Positions 1 through 7,372 of a DNA stretch of 22,330 nucleotides are shown here, one piece after another (position 1 is the first letter of the stretch; each line of letters starts with the position of its first letter). This stretch comes from a virus: positions 1 to 22,330 of IMG/VR virus record IMGVR_UViG_3300025880_001831, one strand, 5' to 3'. The translations under genes were made by a program, and so were the position numbers. The notes under the pieces are model-generated. The model worked only from the letters and a program-made list of their open reading frames with translations. It was not told the DNA's origin and searched no databases.

Positions 1-235
1 GGGCTGGTACAGGTGGTTATGACGAAGTAAAGCCACAGCGCAGATCTCCATCTAATACAGGCGGATACGACGAAGTAAAGCCACAGCGCAGATCTCCATC
101 TAATACAGGTGGTTATGACGAAGTAAAGCCACAGCGCAGATCTCCATCTACCGCAGTTGCGATGCGTAGTGCACCAGCTCAGGCTGGTACAGGCGGATAC
201 GACGAAGTAAAGCCACAGCGCAGAAATCTTTCGGT
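1..235 (+). repeat. Tandem 48-nt coding repeats (four GYDEVKPQRR units)
   Basis: Four near-identical units start near 12, 60, 108 and 192. The GGY codons alternate: units 1 and 3 use GGTGGTTAT, units 2 and 4 use GGCGGATAC. The alternation suggests duplication of a two-unit (96-nt) block. The repeats are in frame within the upstream gene and are not a CRISPR array. Confidence 0.85.
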
Positions 236-251
236 TATGAGGGCAAAGTAA
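1..251 (+). CDS. C-terminal end of a repeat-bearing protein (5' end outside window)
   Basis: Open frame from base 3 to the TAA at 249-251; the start lies upstream of the window. The visible tail contains four copies of the motif GGYDEVKPQRR. The first three are separated by RSPSNT/RSPST linkers at an exact 48-nt period (TAT/TAC codons at 18, 66, 114); the fourth (198) follows a longer insert. The tail is rich in Lys/Arg/Pro/Gln and looks disordered and basic, which would suit a nucleic-acid or scaffold contact, but that is a guess. I do not recognise the family. The next gene begins immediately after the stop codon, so the two are probably co-transcribed and co-translated. Confidence 0.8.
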   Translation, partial: AGTGGYDEVKPQRRSPSNTGGYDEVKPQRRSPSNTGGYDEVKPQRRSPSTAVAMRSAPAQAGTGGYDEVKPQRRNLSVMRAK

Positions 252-569
252 ATGCTAATTAGCGAAGTTATAGTAAAAGAAGATCAAGTTGAGGTATTAA
301 ATGCTCTGGAGGAAATAATTACCAGAGCAAAAGCCAATGGCAAAACTAAAATACCAACCAACTTGGTTCTTGCTAAACTTCGTGCAATGGGATTTAGTAT
401 CGACGTCAAAAGTTTACTTGATCTACTAAACAGTATTACAAGTGTCGGATCAAGTAATAAGAAAGACATCACACTGGATACAGCGTTACCCCGTTCTAAC
501 GTTGATCCAGCTGATGATACTGTGGAAAAGATGGCTAAAAAGCAAATGAATAAGGATGATGAACTGTGA
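252..569 (+). CDS. Small phage protein of unknown function (105 aa)
   Basis: ATG follows the upstream TAA with no gap, with GAGGG about 10 nt upstream serving as ribosome-binding site. The protein is predicted helical in its first 65 residues (VEVLNALEEIITRAKANG, VLAKLRAMGF) and ends in a charged tail (DDTVEKMAKKQMNKDDEL). The N terminus MLISEV resembles the short N-terminal pieces of other proteins in this window, but here it runs directly into the helix. Its stop overlaps the GTG start of the next gene, and it lies among structural genes, so a virion or assembly role is plausible. I cannot assign a family. Confidence 0.75.
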   Translation: MLISEVIVKEDQVEVLNALEEIITRAKANGKTKIPTNLVLAKLRAMGFSIDVKSLLDLLNSITSVGSSNKKDITLDTALPRSNVDPADDTVEKMAKKQMNKDDEL

Positions 570-1186
570 CGTACTATATTAACAAACAAGAAGCCAGATC
601 AATGGCTAGAGCAGATCTCATAATATTCGATGAAGTTAATGCAATAATGAAGCAGATTATTACTGATGCAGGAAATGGTCTGTACGAAACTACTGTGTCT
701 GATGGCACTACAATGACTGAAAGTACTCCACAGATTTCAATCACAGGCAGTGTTTCAAATCCAACTATTACTGGTACACCAACACTGATAATTGCTGGAT
801 CGACAATTACACTTGGTACTAGTGGTACAAATCTAAACAGTATTATTGCTGATGTTAATGATGCGGCAGTAAGTGGCGTAGTAGCAAGTAAAAACACTAG
901 TAACAACCTTGTGTTAACATACACTGCACTAGCGGCGACTGCATGGCAAGTTACAATCGGCGCAGGTACTGCTAACACAGACTTGGGATTGACAGCCGGA
1001 ACAACAGCAGCTACAAATCCGAGTAGTGTTGATTACTTTAGTGTATTGCGGGGCATGACCAGTGACAGAGCTAAAACTGATCAAATGAATCAAGTTATTA
1101 GTTATTTTGAAAACTTAGGCTACACCATTAGTAGATTAACAAACTCTGCTACAAACAAAACTTTCAAATGGGTAATTAGTTATTGA
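566..1186 (+). CDS. Probable virion protein with flagellin-IN-like beta domain
   Basis: GTG start overlaps the stop of the gene before it (GTGA), with AAGGA about 10 nt upstream, so translation is likely coupled. The N-terminal 40 residues are helical; residues about 45-150 are a Thr/Gly/Ser-rich beta region of the form TLIIAGSTITLGTSGTNLNS, then IIADVNDA, GVVASKN and NLVLTYTA. This order resembles flagellin-IN and similar modules in flagellar hook-associated proteins and in phage tail or neck proteins. The C terminus (residues 160-206) is helical. Low Lys/Glu and high Thr/Ser content fit an exported or virion surface protein. The exact structural role is unknown. Confidence 0.7.
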   Translation: MTYYINKQEARSMARADLIIFDEVNAIMKQIITDAGNGLYETTVSDGTTMTESTPQISITGSVSNPTITGTPTLIIAGSTITLGTSGTNLNSIIADVNDAAVSGVVASKNTSNNLVLTYTALAATAWQVTIGAGTANTDLGLTAGTTAATNPSSVDYFSVLRGMTSDRAKTDQMNQVISYFENLGYTISRLTNSATNKTFKWVISY

Positions 1187-1211
1187 CACTGCATACTGTT
1201 GATGTTATATT
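1183..1211 (+). promoter_or_regulatory. Consensus sigma70-type promoter for the nuclease gene
   Basis: TTGACA (1183-1188), 17-nt spacer, TATATT (1206-1211). The start codon at 1218 is only 6 nt beyond the -10 box, about where transcription would begin, so the mRNA is predicted to be leaderless; there is no Shine-Dalgarno sequence. Confidence 0.7.
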
Positions 1212-1217
1212 AGCAGT

Positions 1218-1883
1218 ATGTTAAACATTACTTCACCCTACCCGTATAAAGAATTTAAACGCAAAAGTGTAGGAGGCAAACGTCTATACGAAAACCCCTA
1301 TGGCGATCCTGTACCTAGTGTGACTACTATCCTCAGTAAAACAAAGGATATGACACACCTTAATGCTTGGAAAAAGCGAGTGGGTGAAAAGAAAGCACAA
1401 GAGATTGTAACTGAAGCCGCAGGTGTAGGTTCAATAATGCATGCGATGCTAGAAGCATGGAGCCTTAACCAAGAGTACACAGGCCAGAACATGCTACAAG
1501 CCAAGATGATGGCAGAGACCGTTATTAAAAACGTAGAAGCTGACATTGACGAAGTTTGGGGTAGCGAAGTAAACTTGTGTTACCCAGGTCTATATGCAGG
1601 AACCACCGACTTAGTGGGCATATACAAAGGACGTCCAACTATTATGGACTTTAAACAAACAAATCGTCCCAAAAAGCGTGAATGGATTGATGATTATTTT
1701 ATGCAAGCCGCCGCTTATGGAATGGCACACAACGAAGTGTTTGGTACAAAGATCGAACACACTGCTATCTTTATGTGTAGTCGAGATTGTGATTGGCAAC
1801 TGTGGGAAGCAGGACCAGAAGAGTTTAAAGTTTGGGAAGAAAAATGGGCAAACAGAGTAGAAGAGTTCTACAACTTGTCATAA
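1218..1883 (+). CDS. PD-(D/E)XK nuclease (RecB/Cas4-type fold)
   Basis: 221 aa. Motifs in order: GVGSIMHAMLEAW (about 70-82), the metal-binding Asp in YAGTTDLVG (about 129-137), DFKQTNR (about 144-150), which is the D-x-K core, and the helical Q..AY motif in FMQAAAYGMAH (about 161-171). This is the usual order of RecB-like exonucleases; phage relatives degrade or process DNA during replication and recombination. No zinc/iron-sulphur cysteine cluster is evident, which argues against a true Cas4. It has its own sigma70-like promoter between structural genes on late promoters, so it is probably expressed earlier than its neighbours. The ATG lies 6 nt after the -10 box, predicting leaderless translation. 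Confidence 0.85.
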   Translation: MLNITSPYPYKEFKRKSVGGKRLYENPYGDPVPSVTTILSKTKDMTHLNAWKKRVGEKKAQEIVTEAAGVGSIMHAMLEAWSLNQEYTGQNMLQAKMMAETVIKNVEADIDEVWGSEVNLCYPGLYAGTTDLVGIYKGRPTIMDFKQTNRPKKREWIDDYFMQAAAYGMAHNEVFGTKIEHTAIFMCSRDCDWQLWEAGPEEFKVWEEKWANRVEEFYNLS

Positions 1884-1886
1884 ATA
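1879..1886 (+). promoter_or_regulatory. T4-type late promoter (CATAAATA)
   Basis: Matches the NATAAATA late -10 element of T4-like phages and overlaps the end of the nuclease gene. The next ATG is at 1905, preceded by AGGAG, so this transcript would carry a short leader with a Shine-Dalgarno site. Confidence 0.7.
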
Positions 1887-1904
1887 CTGTATCAGGAGCA
1901 AGCG

Positions 1905-2567
1905 ATGGCAGATACACGAATCAGTAAAATTAAAGTTAGGCAAGGTGATTTCTCAGACTTGCCAGTATTAGATCCAGGTGAAATTGGATATGCGAAAGAT
2001 GTTAGGCGGTTATTCATCGGCAACGACACAGTAAACGTAGGGACTGCCAATGGTGTACTTACACAGTTTGTAGTACCAATTGCTCTTAGTCAACCAAATA
2101 TTGTAACAGTGTTTGTGAACGGCTTCGTACAAGATCCTAGCATTTATAGTATTACAGGTACTACACTAACTTTTCCAAGTGCTCCGGCAGCCGGTGAAGT
2201 GACAGTTGGATTCAATAGTGAAATTGAGATTGATAGTGATGTAACACAAATTGATCAAGTACAATTGGCTGCTAATGCTAGTAACAGTGATACTGGATTT
2301 AGTGTCGACACCACAGGACATAATATTGCTATTATCGATTATACATTAGAAAGCACAAACGGCGTACGAGTTGGTCAGATTCGTATGGCCACAGACGTTA
2401 GTGCATCTACCAGTACAATTGACGACACTTATACAGAAACCGCTACAATAAATGTGCAGTTCAACGTAGATATATCTGTGGGCAGTTTGATGAAGCTACA
2501 ATATACAGATTATGACAACTTAATCAGCAAATTTAAATATACATATAAACTTTGGAACAGCAATTAA
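1905..2567 (+). CDS. Tail-fibre-like virion protein
   Basis: 220 aa. Residues about 8-40 contain KVRQGDFSDLPVLDPGEIGYAKDVRRLFIGN, the repeating tail-fibre/adhesin N-terminal pattern (x-L-x-x-GEIGY.....RLFIG) that occurs in many phage fibre and receptor-binding proteins. The remainder is beta-rich and Thr/Ser/Asp-rich (FVNGFVQDP, TLTFPSAPAAGEVTVGF), as in fibre shafts. A late promoter and AGGAG lie directly upstream. The likely location is the tail or neck; whether it is the adhesin or an accessory fibre cannot be told from this window. Confidence 0.75.
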   Translation: MADTRISKIKVRQGDFSDLPVLDPGEIGYAKDVRRLFIGNDTVNVGTANGVLTQFVVPIALSQPNIVTVFVNGFVQDPSIYSITGTTLTFPSAPAAGEVTVGFNSEIEIDSDVTQIDQVQLAANASNSDTGFSVDTTGHNIAIIDYTLESTNGVRVGQIRMATDVSASTSTIDDTYTETATINVQFNVDISVGSLMKLQYTDYDNLISKFKYTYKLWNSN

Positions 2568-3007
2568 ATCACAGAGCTTGGTTTGAATCCCCAAAAACTC
2601 GATTGAGTATGTGGCGAGAATTCAGACAAAGCCTAGACATCGATAATACACTAGAAGTCTGTCAAACTGTAATGGATTGGTGGAAAAGTGCGCCTTTAAG
2701 TAGCATGACAATAGACCCAGTTGACCACAAAAGTTGGCCTACGCCTTGGGAGATGTTGCACAAAGGAGATTTTTGTGAGGACAGCCTTGCACTAGGAATG
2801 GCGTACACTATATACTATGCTAATAATAAGATACCGATTGAGTTGGTATTTGTACAAAATAAAAAAGACAGTATACAACGCCTGTGTGCTATTGTAGCAG
2901 AAAAGCACCTGCTTAATTATACACATGGTGTCATAAGTAATAGACCAGCCACAGATACAATTGTCTACAAGATAGACATTGACAATGTGGTAAAAAGCAG
3001 TTATTAA
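2552..3007 (+). CDS. Conserved-looking phage protein, function unknown (up to 151 aa)
   Basis: The frame opens after a stop at 2546-2548. The first possible start is TTG at 2552, overlapping the previous gene; the first ATG is at 2609 (MWREFRQS), leaving 132 aa. Neither start has a convincing Shine-Dalgarno site. Notable features are a Trp-rich segment (VMDWWKSAP) and WPTPWEMLHKGDFCEDSLALGMAYTI, a pattern that looks conserved and enzyme-like, with one Cys beside acidic residues. I do not recognise the family. It directly precedes nrdA, and its 3' end contains the -35 box of a likely nrdA promoter. Confidence 0.65.
   Translation: MEQQLNHRAWFESPKTRLSMWREFRQSLDIDNTLEVCQTVMDWWKSAPLSSMTIDPVDHKSWPTPWEMLHKGDFCEDSLALGMAYTIYYANNKIPIELVFVQNKKDSIQRLCAIVAEKHLLNYTHGVISNRPATDTIVYKIDIDNVVKSSY
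2979..3007 (+). promoter_or_regulatory. Probable sigma70-type promoter for the nrd run
   Basis: TTGACA at 2979-2984, 17-nt spacer, TATTAA at 3002-3007 (TAATAT at 3005-3010 is an alternative with longer spacing). The nrdA ATG follows at 3036, with GGAGAGG upstream. Confidence 0.45.
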
Positions 3008-3035
3008 TATAAGAATGATGGAGAGGTAAACAATA

Positions 3036-5342
3036 ATGAGCGAAATTCAAGTAATCAAACGAAATGGTGGTAAAGATACATTAGACTTAGAAAAGTTACA
3101 CAAAGTAGTATTTCATGCATGCAGAGATATTAATGGCGTAAGCCCAAGTGAAGTAGAAATTAAAAGTAGTTTACAGTTTTATAACGGTATCACCAGTAGT
3201 GAGATTCAAGAAACGCTTATTAAAAGTGCAGCTGATTTAATCAGTGAAGACACACCAAACTATCAATGGGTAGCTGGACGACTGATTGTGTATCATCTAC
3301 GCAAAATGGTATATGGCAGTTACGAACCTCATCACCTATTAACCACAGTTAAAGACAATGTTGCAGAAGGGTGGTATGATCCTGCACTGTTGGAAGATTA
3401 TACAGAAGAAGAATGGAACGAACTAAACGATTACGTTAAACATGACAGAGACGAAAACTTTACCTATGCTGCTATGGAACAATTCCGCGGCAAGTATCTA
3501 GTGCAAAATCGTGTAACAAACGAAATTAAAGAAACACCACAAGTGGCATATATGTTAATTGCAGCAACACTGTTTGCAGATTATCCAAAAGAAACACGTA
3601 TGCGTTGGGTAAAAGATTATTACGATGCAGTTAGCAATTTTTCTATTAGTTTGCCTACTCCTGTTATGGCAGGTGTACGCACCCCGCAACGCCAATTTAG
3701 CAGTTGTGTACTCATTGAAAGTGATGACAGCCTCGATAGTATTAATGCTACTACTAGTGCTGTTGTTAAATACGTATCACAAAAAGCAGGAATTGGTATC
3801 GGAGCCGGAAGTATACGGGCTCTCGGATCCCCCATACGTCGAGGTGACGCCTATCATACCGGAGTCATCCCATTTTTTAAAATGTTCCAAAGTGCTACAA
3901 GGAGTTGTAGCCAGGGTGGTGTGCGAAACGGCGCCGCAACCTTATATTACCCCATATGGCACTATGAAGTAGAAGACCTACTTGTGCTAAAGAACAACAA
4001 AGGCACAGAAGAAAATCGTGTGCGTCAAATGGACTACGGTGTCCAATTTAGTAAGTTGTTTTATGAAAGACTAATCAATAACGGACAAATTACATTGTTT
4101 AGTCCAAGTGATGTTCCTGGACTATATGAAGCATTTTTTGCAGACCAAGACAAGTTTAAAGAGTTGTATGAACGTGCAGAACGTAATACAAAACTACGTA
4201 AGAAAACTATCGGTGCAACTGAGCTATTCAGTATGTTTATGGAAGAGCGTAAAAACACAGGACGCATTTACTTGCAGAATGTAGACAATGCAAACACACA
4301 CAGTTCGTTTAAACAAGATGTTGCACCAATCAGACAAAGTAACTTGTGTGCAGAAATTGATTTGCCAACTAAACCTCTTAACGACTTCAATGACGAAGAG
4401 GGTGAGATTGCATTGTGTACACTGAGTGCGATCAATTGGGGCAATATTAAAAAGCCAGAAGACTTTGCAAAGCCGTGCGAACTAGCAGTGCGTGGACTTG
4501 ATGCATTACTGAGTTATCAGAACTATCCAGTTAAAGCGGCGGAACGTGCTACAGCAGGTAGACGTCCTCTTGGCGTTGGCATTATTAACTTGGCATACTG
4601 GATGGCAAAGAATGGCATGACATACAGCAACCCAAACTTGGAAATGATTGATACATTTGCAGAAGCATGGAGTTACTATCTAATCAAAGCAAGCGCAGAC
4701 CTAGCAGTAGAGAAAGGCGCATGCTTGTGGAATGAAGAAACAAAATATAGTGCAGGACTTACGCCCAACCAGACATACAAACAAGATGTAGATGAACTGG
4801 TACCACACAAAGAACGTATGCCGTGGAGAGAACTGCGTGATCAATTAAAACGCACAGGTATTCGTAACAGTACACTAATGGCTCTTATGCCTGCTGAAAC
4901 ATCAGCACAGATTAGTAATGCCACAAACGGTATTGAGCCACCACGTAGCCTAGTAAGTGTTAAGCAAAGTAAACACGGAGTACTCAAGCAAGTGGTTCCT
5001 GGTATTCATCATCTCAAAAACAAATATGAACTACTGTGGGATCAACGCAGCCCAGAAGGTTATATGAGTATTATGGCAGTATTGCAAAAATATATTGACC
5101 AGGGTATCAGTGTAAACACCAGCTATAATCCGGTGTTCTATGAAGACGAAAAGATCAATATGAGCGAAATGCTAAGACACTTGCTGATCTTTTACAAATA
5201 TGGTGGAAAGCAATTGTACTATTTTAATACGTTTGATGGACAAGGCGAAATAGATATTGACAAACTCAATGAATCTGCTAATATAGAAGTCGAAGACGAA
5301 TATCTATTACAAGACGAAGAATGCGATAGCTGCACAATTTAA
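3036..5342 (+). CDS. nrdA: Class Ia ribonucleoside-diphosphate reductase, large (alpha) subunit
   Basis: 768 aa, full length. It reduces ribonucleoside diphosphates to deoxyribonucleotides, supplying DNA precursors. Visible parts: N-terminal ATP-cone (residues about 3-90, VIKRNGG...), the redox Cys in FSSCVL (C224), the active-site loop NLCAE (N436, C438, E440), the partner Cys in IALCTL (C461), the paired tyrosines of the radical path in LYYFNT (Y728, Y729), and the C-terminal shuttle cysteines ECDSC (C763, C766). All key residues are present, so it should be active. GGAGAGG precedes the ATG. nrdB follows after 9 nt and a glutaredoxin after that, giving a self-contained reductase with its own electron donor. 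Confidence 0.97.
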   Translation: MSEIQVIKRNGGKDTLDLEKLHKVVFHACRDINGVSPSEVEIKSSLQFYNGITSSEIQETLIKSAADLISEDTPNYQWVAGRLIVYHLRKMVYGSYEPHHLLTTVKDNVAEGWYDPALLEDYTEEEWNELNDYVKHDRDENFTYAAMEQFRGKYLVQNRVTNEIKETPQVAYMLIAATLFADYPKETRMRWVKDYYDAVSNFSISLPTPVMAGVRTPQRQFSSCVLIESDDSLDSINATTSAVVKYVSQKAGIGIGAGSIRALGSPIRRGDAYHTGVIPFFKMFQSATRSCSQGGVRNGAATLYYPIWHYEVEDLLVLKNNKGTEENRVRQMDYGVQFSKLFYERLINNGQITLFSPSDVPGLYEAFFADQDKFKELYERAERNTKLRKKTIGATELFSMFMEERKNTGRIYLQNVDNANTHSSFKQDVAPIRQSNLCAEIDLPTKPLNDFNDEEGEIALCTLSAINWGNIKKPEDFAKPCELAVRGLDALLSYQNYPVKAAERATAGRRPLGVGIINLAYWMAKNGMTYSNPNLEMIDTFAEAWSYYLIKASADLAVEKGACLWNEETKYSAGLTPNQTYKQDVDELVPHKERMPWRELRDQLKRTGIRNSTLMALMPAETSAQISNATNGIEPPRSLVSVKQSKHGVLKQVVPGIHHLKNKYELLWDQRSPEGYMSIMAVLQKYIDQGISVNTSYNPVFYEDEKINMSEMLRHLLIFYKYGGKQLYYFNTFDGQGEIDIDKLNESANIEVEDEYLLQDEECDSCTI

Positions 5343-5351
5343 GGGAATAAC

Positions 5352-6479
5352 ATGAGCGTATTAAATCAAAATCAACGGAACAAGCACCTCGACAGTTTAA
5401 TGTTTCTAGACCCGAACGGCGGTGTAGATATTCAACGTTATGACACATTGAAATACAAACAGTTTGATAAACTAACAGACAAACAACTAGGATTCTTCTG
5501 GCGTCCAGAAGAAGTAGACGTACTCAAAGACAGTGCAGACTTTAAACAGCTGACAGAACATGAAAAGCATATCTTTACAAGTAATCTTAAAAGACAAATC
5601 TTGTTGGACAGTGTACAAGGTCGTGCACCAGCTGACAGTTTCAATCCACTAGTTAGTTTGCCTGAATTAGAAAACTGGGTAACAACATGGACGTTTAATG
5701 AAACGATCCACAGTCGCAGTTACACACATATTATTCGTAATGTATACAGTAATCCAAGTATCGTATTCGACGAGATGATGGATATTAGTGAAATTATGGA
5801 TTGTGCAGGCGATATTAGTAAGCACTACGATGATCTTATTGAAATGGGTATGTGGTATAACCTATTAGGTGAAGGAACACACACAGTCAACGGTAAGAAA
5901 ATCACAGTGGACAAATATGAACTTAAAAAACTAATCTGGAAAGCTATGATGAGTGTAAACATCCTTGAAGGCGTTCGCTTTTATGTGTCGTTTGCATGTA
6001 GCTGGGCATTTGCTGAACTTAAAAAGATGGAAGGCAATGCTAAGATTATTAAACTTATTTGTAGAGATGAGAATGTACACTTGGGTAGTACCCAAACGTT
6101 ACTTAAACTGATGCCCAAAGATGATCCTGACTTTGCTCGTATCCAAGAAGAAACTCAGGACGAAATGGTACAACTATTTGTAGATGCAGTAGACCAAGAA
6201 AAAGCATGGGCAGACTATTTGTTCAAAGACGGATCGATGATTGGGCTTAATGCACAACTGTTGCACGAATATGTCGAATGGACTGCCAACAAGCGTATGA
6301 CCGCTGTAGGACTACCTAGTCCATACAAAGGCGGAAGTAATCCTTTACCGTGGACTGCTAAATGGATTGCTGGTGCAGAAGTACAAGTAGCACCGCAAGA
6401 AACAGAAATTAGTAGTTATGTTATTGGCGGCACCAAACAAGATGTTAATGGTAATACATTCTCAGGTATGAAGCTATGA
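5352..6479 (+). CDS. nrdB: Class Ia ribonucleotide reductase, small (beta) subunit
   Basis: 375 aa ferritin-like protein that carries the diiron centre and tyrosyl radical for NrdA. Ligands and radical residue are visible: D86 (QILLDSVQG), E117 and H120 with radical Y124 (ETIHSRSYTHI), E206 (ILEGVRF), and E240/H243 (RDENVH). The C-terminal tail (NTFSGMKL) would dock on the large subunit. AAGGGAA precedes the ATG. The stop codon overlaps the glutaredoxin start (ATGA), so translation is probably coupled. The tyrosine places it in subclass Ia rather than the Tyr-less Ic type. Confidence 0.97.
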   Translation: MSVLNQNQRNKHLDSLMFLDPNGGVDIQRYDTLKYKQFDKLTDKQLGFFWRPEEVDVLKDSADFKQLTEHEKHIFTSNLKRQILLDSVQGRAPADSFNPLVSLPELENWVTTWTFNETIHSRSYTHIIRNVYSNPSIVFDEMMDISEIMDCAGDISKHYDDLIEMGMWYNLLGEGTHTVNGKKITVDKYELKKLIWKAMMSVNILEGVRFYVSFACSWAFAELKKMEGNAKIIKLICRDENVHLGSTQTLLKLMPKDDPDFARIQEETQDEMVQLFVDAVDQEKAWADYLFKDGSMIGLNAQLLHEYVEWTANKRMTAVGLPSPYKGGSNPLPWTAKWIAGAEVQVAPQETEISSYVIGGTKQDVNGNTFSGMKL

Positions 6480-6751
6480 TCACAGTATACAGTAAACCAC
6501 TGTGCGGATACTGCGACATGGCCAAAGACTACTTAAAGAAAAACAATATCCAATACGAAGAAATACGAGTGGATACCAATCCAGAAGCTCGAGAGTTTCT
6601 CATAAATGAAGGGCATAGAACTATGCCTCAAATTTACCATGATGGTAAACTCTTAGTAGCAGGTGGAGGTATGGCACTTGTACGTATGGACCCAAACCAA
6701 GTAAAAAAACTCATAGGAGAAGTTGTAGATGTTGGTGATTTCAAACTTTAA
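6476..6751 (+). CDS. grx: Glutaredoxin
   Basis: 91 aa. Thioredoxin-fold protein with the active site CGYC at residues 9-12 and the cis-proline motif TMPQI near residues 49-53, followed by the Gly-rich GGGMALVRM segment of the glutathione-binding region. It would re-reduce the C-terminal cysteines of NrdA, as T4 NrdC does. The start overlaps the nrdB stop, and the 3' end overlaps the next gene by 23 nt, so the reductase genes and this donor form one translational run. Confidence 0.93.
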   Translation: MITVYSKPLCGYCDMAKDYLKKNNIQYEEIRVDTNPEAREFLINEGHRTMPQIYHDGKLLVAGGGMALVRMDPNQVKKLIGEVVDVGDFKL

Positions 6752-7067
6752 AAAAGGTGATGTAATCACCGTAAAACTAAGCACAGGGGAAGAACTAGTG
6801 TCACGATTTGAAAGTTCTAACTCAGACGAACTTAAACTGGTAAAACCCACTGTGCTTACACTTAATCCTCAAAATGGACAAGCAATGCTTATTGCATGGC
6901 TAATGAGTATCGATGCACACAACAGTGAACCAGTTAGTGTCAAAGGCAGTCAAATTGTAGCAACAGCAAGGACAATCAAAACCCTTGCAGACAGCTACAC
7001 ACAAAGTACTAGTGGAATTACACCTGCAAGTTCATTGGGCGGGTTAACCGAGAGTCTAAAACTCTAA
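6729..7067 (+). CDS. Small Sm-like (Lsm-type) beta-barrel protein, putative
   Basis: 112 aa. Residues about 7-55 (FKKGDVITVKLSTGEELVSRFESSNSDELKLVKP...) show the short-strand pattern of Sm/Lsm or SH3-like barrels: GDxVTVxLxxGEExxxx, an acidic turn, then a hydrophobic strand. The C-terminal third is Ser/Thr-rich and probably flexible. Fold assignment is by pattern only; RNA binding is not shown. The ATG at 6729 lies inside the glutaredoxin gene. It sits at the end of the nrd run, immediately before a late promoter. Confidence 0.7.
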   Translation: MLVISNFKKGDVITVKLSTGEELVSRFESSNSDELKLVKPTVLTLNPQNGQAMLIAWLMSIDAHNSEPVSVKGSQIVATARTIKTLADSYTQSTSGITPASSLGGLTESLKL

Positions 7068-7073
7068 TAAATA
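7066..7073 (+). promoter_or_regulatory. T4-type late promoter (AATAAATA) driving a leaderless start
   Basis: The box overlaps the stop codon of the Sm-like gene. The ATG of the PAAR gene is 5 nt after its last base, with no Shine-Dalgarno sequence between them. Confidence 0.75.
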
Positions 7074-7078
7074 GTAGT

Positions 7079-7372
7079 ATGAATTACGTACACAGACAAT
7101 TTGATTCGAGAGCATGCGGAGCAACGACTATAACTCGTGTTCCCAATGTTAGAGTTAATGGAAGATTTATTAGTATAGATGGTGATGTTAACAACCACGG
7201 ATCGGGCGGATTGATAGCAAGCGAAACTGTTGGCAAAGTTAGAGCAATGAATATACCTATTATTGTTTTAAATAATAACGCAAACGCAGACAATCTTTGT
7301 CCCGGAGGTTCTCATTGTAATCCTAAAGCAACCACTGCTAGTCCTAATGTACGAGCGGGGAGCGGCCAATGA
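7079..7372 (+). CDS. PAAR-domain tail-spike tip protein (T4 gp5.4-like)
   Basis: 97 aa. The pattern RQFDSRACGATTIT...VRVNGRFISIDGDVNNHGSGG...GSHCNP follows the PAAR repeat family: short beta strands that form a sharp cone, with His and Cys residues (H in NNHGSG, H and C in GSHCNP) suited to bind one metal ion at the tip. In T4-like phages this protein caps the central baseplate spike and pierces the outer membrane. It is transcribed from the late promoter 5 nt before its ATG, and it overlaps the next gene by ATGA, as expected for late baseplate genes. Confidence 0.85.
   Translation: MNYVHRQFDSRACGATTITRVPNVRVNGRFISIDGDVNNHGSGGLIASETVGKVRAMNIPIIVLNNNANADNLCPGGSHCNPKATTASPNVRAGSGQ

Noticed and set aside
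1-235. Regular repeats suggestive of a CRISPR array
   Set aside because: Units are in frame, have no unique spacers and encode a repeated peptide, so they are coding tandem repeats.
284-978. Long minus-strand open frames opposite 252-1186
   Set aside because: They oppose well-supported plus-strand genes with coupled starts and lack ribosome-binding sites; all convincing genes in the window are on the plus strand.
1218-1883. Cas4
   Set aside because: There is no visible cysteine cluster for an iron-sulphur centre and no CRISPR neighbours.
3625-3972. 115-aa plus-strand frame inside nrdA
   Set aside because: It lies wholly within the conserved catalytic part of NrdA and has no start signals of its own.
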